From Candidatus Bathyarchaeota archaeon (GTDB lineage: Archaea > Thermoproteota > Bathyarchaeia > Bathyarchaeales > Bathycorpusculaceae), in assembly GCA_029881805.1 (NCBI GenBank), contig JAOULW010000001.1, positions 124,001 through 188,000 of the forward strand: a stretch of DNA of 64,000 nucleotides. Direction: 5' to 3'. The position numbers and the translations under genes are program-made. Within the stretch, counting starts at the first letter, position 1. The number at the start of each line of letters is the position of its first letter. The notes beneath the pieces are model-generated. The model was not told the DNA's origin, ran no database searches, and saw nothing but the letters and a program-made list of their open reading frames with translations. Positions 60,185 to 64,000 of this stretch are shown piece by piece.

Positions 60185-60898
60185 TTGATCAAAGTAGTAG
60201 CCATTAATGGAAGCGCCAAAATGGAGAAGGGTAACACTGCACTGGTTCTGGCGCCCTTTATCGACGGCATGAAGAAAGCTGGGGCGTCTGTTGAACTATT
60301 TTATGCAAAGCGCCTTAATGTTAAACCTTGTACAGCTGAGTTTTATTGTTGGAATAAGAAGCCAGGTCAATGTCACATTGACGACAATATGCAGATGCTT
60401 TATCCCAAGCTACGCAGGGCCGGCATACTCGTGTTGGCCACACCTGTCTATATTCCTTTGCCGGGGGAGATGCAGAATCTGATTAATAGGCTGTGTCCTC
60501 TTTTTGAGCCTATTTTGGAGTTCCGAGAGGGTCGCACACGTGCTAGGTTTCATGCTGGAGTTAATATTCGCAAGATCGTCTTGGCGTCGACATGTGGTTG
60601 GTGGGAGATGGGTAATTTTGGCACTGTGCTTCGGATTGCTGAGGAGTTTGCAAAGGATGTGAATGCTGAATTTGCTGGTGCCGTCCTGCGTCCTCACGCT
60701 TATCTAATGCGTGGGAACGGGGAAAAAGTGAAGAATGTGACAGACGCGCTGAGGCAAGTTGGCTACGAGCTTGTGAGGAAAGGGCGAATGCCTAAGAAGC
60801 TCCTCGAGGTTACTGGTCAACCTCTCATTTCTGAAGAAGAGTACAGACGCAGTCTTAATGACGACTATGAAAAGGTGAAGAACAAGGAAAAAAGCTAG
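60185..60898 (+). CDS. NADPH-dependent FMN reductase/flavodoxin-fold protein
   Basis: A 237-aa protein. FMN-binding VVAINGSAKMEKGNTALVLA starts it, and ATPVYIPLPGEMQNLINRL is the second flavin contact. Between them CTAEFYCWNKKPGQC resembles the Cys-rich loop of iron-sulfur flavoproteins, but the spacing differs from the usual C-x2-C-x2-C, so cluster binding is uncertain. TTG at 60185 fits the N-terminus. It ends 4 bp into the convergent peptidase gene at 60895. Confidence 0.85.
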   Translation: MIKVVAINGSAKMEKGNTALVLAPFIDGMKKAGASVELFYAKRLNVKPCTAEFYCWNKKPGQCHIDDNMQMLYPKLRRAGILVLATPVYIPLPGEMQNLINRLCPLFEPILEFREGRTRARFHAGVNIRKIVLASTCGWWEMGNFGTVLRIAEEFAKDVNAEFAGAVLRPHAYLMRGNGEKVKNVTDALRQVGYELVRKGRMPKKLLEVTGQPLISEEEYRRSLNDDYEKVKNKEKS

Positions 60899-61821
60899 CC
60901 TTTTTGTTTACTGAATCTTTTTGTTTCAACATCTTTGATGAACTTGACTAGGGTGCTGAAGTATGTTTCTTGGTCATCATACATGGAAAGATGGCTTCCT
61001 TTTTCGCAAACGACAACGCGTGAATCAGGTATAAGTTCGCCCATCCTTTGGATGTCTTCCATGCGCATTGTGTCATAACGTCCTACTATGAGGAGCGTTG
61101 GAACTTTGATGTTTTTAATTTCATTCCATCTATTCCAATCTTTAAATGTGCCTGTGATAACGAACTCGTTCGGACCTTGCATAGTATTATACACGTCAGC
61201 ATTCAAATTCCTAAAGGCTCGCTGAAAAGGTTCAGGCCAAGGACTGAGGCGGCAAACATACTTCGAGTAAACTTGGCTTAGTAAGACATTTTGATATTCT
61301 TGTGCTCCATATTCTTCTTTAGCTTCGTACTTCTCCATAATCTTTCTAGTTTCTTGTGGAAGTTTCTGACGGAGCTCGTTAATATATTTAACATACGAGG
61401 CGATGCTTGCCGTCATATTCGATATGACCAAAGCTTTGATGTGCCTTTGATATTTCAGAACATATTCAATTCCTAACATTCCGCCCCACGATTGTCCATA
61501 CAAATAGAAGTTGTTTAAACCAAGAGTAACTCTCACTTGTTCTACTTCCTCCCGAAAACGGTCAATAGTCCACAGAGTCTTATCTTTTGGCTGGTCGGAA
61601 TAGGCAGATCCAAGCTGGTCGTAGTAGTAAAATTCAATTCCCGCCTGTGGCAAGAAATCTTCGAAGCATTCAAAGTATTCATGAGTGGCGCCAGGTCCTC
61701 CGTGTAGCGTAAGCATTTTTGTGTTGCTATTGCCTATTTTTTTCGTCCAAACATTATACTTACCGTCAACATGAATTATCTTAACACCGCCAGTTTTTAC
61801 TTCTCCATGAAAATTTTTCAT
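60895..61821 (-). CDS. pip: Proline iminopeptidase-like alpha/beta hydrolase
   Basis: A 308-aa alpha/beta hydrolase with TLHGGPGATHEYFECF (oxyanion region), the nucleophile Ser in GQSWGGMLGIEY, the Asp in VGRYDTMR and His in CEKGSHLSMYDD. The alignment feel is proline iminopeptidase (removes N-terminal proline). The protein overlaps the 3' end of the flavoprotein gene by 4 bp in convergent orientation. A TATA box is not obvious upstream. Confidence 0.9.
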   Translation of the reverse strand: MKNFHGEVKTGGVKIIHVDGKYNVWTKKIGNSNTKMLTLHGGPGATHEYFECFEDFLPQAGIEFYYYDQLGSAYSDQPKDKTLWTIDRFREEVEQVRVTLGLNNFYLYGQSWGGMLGIEYVLKYQRHIKALVISNMTASIASYVKYINELRQKLPQETRKIMEKYEAKEEYGAQEYQNVLLSQVYSKYVCRLSPWPEPFQRAFRNLNADVYNTMQGPNEFVITGTFKDWNRWNEIKNIKVPTLLIVGRYDTMRMEDIQRMGELIPDSRVVVCEKGSHLSMYDDQETYFSTLVKFIKDVETKRFSKQKG

Positions 61822-61925
61822 AACACCACAATACTATTGTTTCACATGAAAATTAATCCTTTTCCATACATTCTCGTGAAGCGCGTGCTTACGAGCTTAG
61901 TGTGAAATGTCTTGTATTGAATCGA

Positions 61926-62042
61926 ATTTATAAGGAAGTGTGTATATTATGGGGGGAGTAACGTTCTGTCGTCGACGAACAATAAGAAAAACACAGCAAC
62001 GTTACGCACCACGGTCAACAACAGAAAAAGGAGTGATGTAAA
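61926..62042 (+). promoter_or_regulatory. Alba promoter and structured leader
   Basis: ATTTATAAGG (61926-61935) is a TATA box about 105 bp before the Alba start. The leader then has inverted copies GTAACGTT (61958-61965) and AACGTTAC (61998-62005) that can form an 8-bp stem around an inner palindrome TCGTCGACGA (61969-61978). GGAGTGATG precedes the TTG start. The stem may steer translation of this abundant protein or bind Alba itself. Confidence 0.5.
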
Positions 62043-62330
62043 TTGACACAAAATTCAGGAGTCGTTTTCGTTGGAAAGAAACCTACAATGAGCTATGTTC
62101 TAGCAATCATCGCAAGCTTGTCAACATCTGATGCAAAAGAAATAACCCTAAAGGCCAGAGGAAGAGCAATCACAACAGCAGTGGATGTGGCTGAAATTGT
62201 TAGAAGTCGCTTCTTGAAAGACCTAAAGGTAGACAAGATCGAAATAGGAACAGAGGAGATACCGCCTAGAGAAGGCGAAAACAGAGCACGAATGGTTTCT
62301 ACAATGGAAATAACACTTGCCAAACAATGA
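62043..62330 (+). CDS. albA: Chromatin and RNA-binding protein Alba
   Basis: A 95-aa Alba: VVFVGKKPTMSYVLAIIASL at the N-terminus with the DNA-contact lysines, ITLKARGRAITTAVDVAEIV (central loop Arg) and IEIGTEEIPPREGENRARMV before the end. It coats DNA and RNA as a dimer. The start is TTG 62043, preceded by AAGGAGTGATG. The long leader contains an inverted repeat. It is a marker of TACK-type and some other archaea. Confidence 0.96.
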   Translation: MTQNSGVVFVGKKPTMSYVLAIIASLSTSDAKEITLKARGRAITTAVDVAEIVRSRFLKDLKVDKIEIGTEEIPPREGENRARMVSTMEITLAKQ

Positions 62331-62356
62331 GAATGTCAGCAAGAAACAATTTCTCT

Positions 62357-63133
62357 TCAACGTGCCAACGAATCACTGTACTGTGAAATGTCTGACTTCT
62401 GCAGAATTTCCCTTCTTTTGACTATTTCATCAAAATCGACAAAGTCTCCGCCGACTATCTTCAATTTAGCCTCAATTTTATTTCCCTTAACACTTATGAT
62501 ATTATAAGAATTGCAGAAAAAACCCCTCAGTTTTTCGCATGACACGCTACCTGCATGAACCACAAGCATGTCTTCCATTTTCCATCTCCATGGTCTGTGG
62601 CGGTGTCCGCAGAGAACCAAGTTCGCCTTTGACTTCGTTAGGCTTCTTAGCACGTCACCTGCATCGATAATCGTTATCTGATCTGCTCCTGTGTCTGGAA
62701 CTGGAATTATGTGGTGATGTATCGCTACTATCTTCACTTTATTCTTGTTTTTTTCAAGGGTTTTTTCAAGCCATAGGTTTTGTCTGTGGCCGACTTCGCC
62801 ATCGTCTCTGTCTGGTCTAGCTGAACTGAGAACTATTAATGCAGCATTATCGATTTCTGTTGTTTGTACAAACGAAAAGTACTCTTTAAAAAGCAAGTAG
62901 CCTGTTGAGCGATAGTCGTGGTTTCCACTTACAAATATTATCCTTTCAGATTTCAACTTTTTCAATTCTTTGGCAGCCATGTTGAACTCTGACATCAAAC
63001 CGTTTTCTGTCAAGTCACCTGTAACAAGCACAACGTCCGGATTCATTTCATTAATCTCTCTCAAAGCAGCTCTCAAGGTTTCTCCGCGAAACATAGGACC
63101 GCAGTGAACATCCGAAATTTGGGCTAGTAACAT
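62357..63133 (-). CDS. Metallophosphoesterase
   Basis: A 258-aa calcineurin-like phosphoesterase with all metal motifs: LAQISDVHCGPMF, VLVTGDLTENG, FVSGNHDYRST, IHHHIIP and LCGHRHRPWRW. It resembles CpdA/Icc cyclic nucleotide phosphodiesterases in size, but archaeal members may act on other phosphodiesters or nucleotides. It is 20 bp downstream of the DUF47 gene on the same strand, hinting at a phosphate-related theme. Confidence 0.9.
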   Translation of the reverse strand: MLLAQISDVHCGPMFRGETLRAALREINEMNPDVVLVTGDLTENGLMSEFNMAAKELKKLKSERIIFVSGNHDYRSTGYLLFKEYFSFVQTTEIDNAALIVLSSARPDRDDGEVGHRQNLWLEKTLEKNKNKVKIVAIHHHIIPVPDTGADQITIIDAGDVLRSLTKSKANLVLCGHRHRPWRWKMEDMLVVHAGSVSCEKLRGFFCNSYNIISVKGNKIEAKLKIVGGDFVDFDEIVKRREILQKSDISQYSDSLAR

Positions 63134-63153
63134 TGCATCACAAACGCGTTTAC

Positions 63154-63822
63154 CTACTCTCTGCTTGCAAGTATCACTATGTAGTCAGCTGTATCCGCGC
63201 ACATATCAGCAGCTTCCTCAATGAACTCGATCAAATGATCAAATATCACCATGGCCCCGCAGTTAATCTGCTCCCCATATTTTACGAACAAAGCCTTTGC
63301 TTTAAGATAAATTACATCAAGCTGATGTTCGATTCCCTCAACTTTCTCGGCTCCTCTTATTGCTTCGGCTGGGCTTACTGCAATTTTTTCAATGCTACCA
63401 CGCAGCGTTTGGGCGCATTCCACAAGTATCGAAGTCATGCGCACCGTGTTTTCACGTAGCTCTTTAGGGAGCTGGACATCCGCGAGCATTTCTACGCACC
63501 TTGCCGCGTCTTTAACGTGATCTGCGAGCGTATCGAGGCGTTTCACAAGGTGAAGTAGATCTTCCCGGTAATCAGCAAGTAAGGCTGCACCTTTGGACAG
63601 TTCCTTAAAAACTTCTTTTCGTAGCCTATCTACTTCTTCCTCTACCTTGAAAAGATTTTCAATGTATTGGGTCGCTTCTTTTCTCTTTAGCTCTGAAGCG
63701 CTTTTTACTGCTTGGTGAAGCAAGGTTACTGTGTCAAGGGCTTTCGTTATTTGCTCGTGGGCTAAGTCCAAACCTTTTGTTCTTCGTCGTCTCTCAAACC
63801 ATGCATAACTTCTCTTTTCCAA
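63154..63822 (-). CDS. DUF47/PhoU-like protein
   Basis: A 222-aa all-helical protein of the DUF47 (TIGR00153) family, with EEEVDRLRKEVFKELSKGA, HLVKRLDTLADHVKDAAR and FDHLIEFIEEAADMCADTA, paired E/D-x3-D motifs that bind metals as in PhoU. Such proteins usually pair with Pit phosphate transporters. No transporter is in the window; the upstream neighbour is a probable MoaE gene. The start ATG is 63822. Confidence 0.88.
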   Translation of the reverse strand: MEKRSYAWFERRRRTKGLDLAHEQITKALDTVTLLHQAVKSASELKRKEATQYIENLFKVEEEVDRLRKEVFKELSKGAALLADYREDLLHLVKRLDTLADHVKDAARCVEMLADVQLPKELRENTVRMTSILVECAQTLRGSIEKIAVSPAEAIRGAEKVEGIEHQLDVIYLKAKALFVKYGEQINCGAMVIFDHLIEFIEEAADMCADTADYIVILASRE

Positions 63823-63901
63823 ATTGTTACATCTCCTCTTGTATCATATTTTAATAATTTACTCTAATAATACTTTAAGCTTTCACGAAACTCTATTTAG
63901 G

Positions 63902-64000
63902 TTATTGCATTTTTGTCTCGTTTACCCAGTAGGCGGTTGTTTTGCCCTTCGCATCAATCTTGTATTCCTTTTTGAAAATTGGAGCTTCTTTTTTGTATCT
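63902..64000 (-). CDS. 3' end of a probable MoaE (molybdopterin synthase large subunit) gene
   Basis: Only the last 32 codons lie in the window: RYKKEAPIFKKEYKIDAKGK, then an aromatic YWVNE and the end TKMQ. The PIFKKE segment with a later WV resembles the MoaE C-terminus (PIWKKE...W). The gene runs off the right edge. The identification is tentative because the catalytic part is not visible. Confidence 0.45.
   Translation of the reverse strand, partial: RYKKEAPIFKKEYKIDAKGKTTAYWVNETKMQ

Noticed and set aside
1-64000. CRISPR arrays, rRNA genes, complete insertion sequences
   Set aside because: No regularly spaced direct repeats, no rRNA-like tract and no transposase or paired ends with target duplications were seen.

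Overview
This 64 kb window is archaeal chromosome. It holds archaeal DNA replication genes (PriS, two GINS subunits, MCM, both RFC subunits), archaeal/eukaryotic-type translation, transcription and RNA genes (eL42, eS27, aIF2 alpha, Nop10, Rpo12), wyosine-tRNA enzymes and the chromatin protein Alba. Alba, the overall gene set and moderate AT-richness suggest a TACK-group archaeon, most likely Bathyarchaeia. That assignment rests on gene content and sequence feel, not on a tree.

Layout. 0.2-4.5 kb: a GT-C type membrane glycosyltransferase, a GT2 glycosyltransferase and a broken methyltransferase. 4.5-13.7 kb: informational core (priS-gins15, a translation/Nop10/PAC2 operon, mcm-gins23) interrupted by an archaeosortase and a pilin-like gene. 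13.8-19.9 kb: nitrogen and redox block, with glutamate dehydrogenase and a four-gene operon joining NuoE/NuoF/HoxU-like NAD(P)H dehydrogenase subunits to an unusual FMN glutamate synthase. 20-30.5 kb: TldD/TldE, RFC small and large subunits, then a minus-strand run (tRNA-binding protein, HD hydrolase, endonuclease V, translin-like, 65-aa protein, TYW1, SHMT). 30.7-34.7 kb: a large secreted anchored protein, Rpo12, Trm5 and a Trm112-like protein. 34.8-41.8 kb: a minus-strand nucleotide-sugar cluster (pyrophosphorylase, phosphosugar mutase, UDP-sugar dehydrogenase-like, Gfo/Idh oxidoreductase) followed by a DUF1028-TPR protein and an Fe-S aldo/keto reductase. 41.8-48.8 kb: creatininase-like protein, a secreted HEYGHH protease with dockerin, a membrane-anchored wHTH regulator, GMP synthase, glutamine synthetase and a divergent Lrp regulator.

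48.9-61 kb is accessory DNA next to a tRNA-Leu(GAG) gene. It has sharp GC shifts, a probable int(N) integrase remnant reading antisense through the tRNA, a duplicated operator/promoter element, a 49-bp inverted repeat carrying two diverging paralogous mini-ORFs, a three-gene mini-operon of tiny proteins and several degenerate tRNA-3'-half-like sequences. The cargo is hypothetical membrane proteins, a formylglycine-enzyme-like protein, a metallo-beta-lactamase fold protein, an ArsC/LMW-phosphatase-like protein, an M28 peptidase, a Cys-rich 51-aa protein, a methyltransferase and flavodoxins. 62-64 kb returns to core genes (Alba, metallophosphoesterase, DUF47, and the 3' end of a probable MoaE gene).

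Working together: the Nuo-like/glutamate synthase operon, Gdh, glutamine synthetase, GMP synthase and Lrp form a nitrogen-assimilation theme. The glycosyltransferases, nucleotide-sugar enzymes and sequon-rich secreted proteins form a cell-surface theme. Two short genes (Nop10 and Rpo12) and several tiny candidate genes were found by reading the DNA directly. No rRNA gene, CRISPR array or complete insertion sequence was seen.
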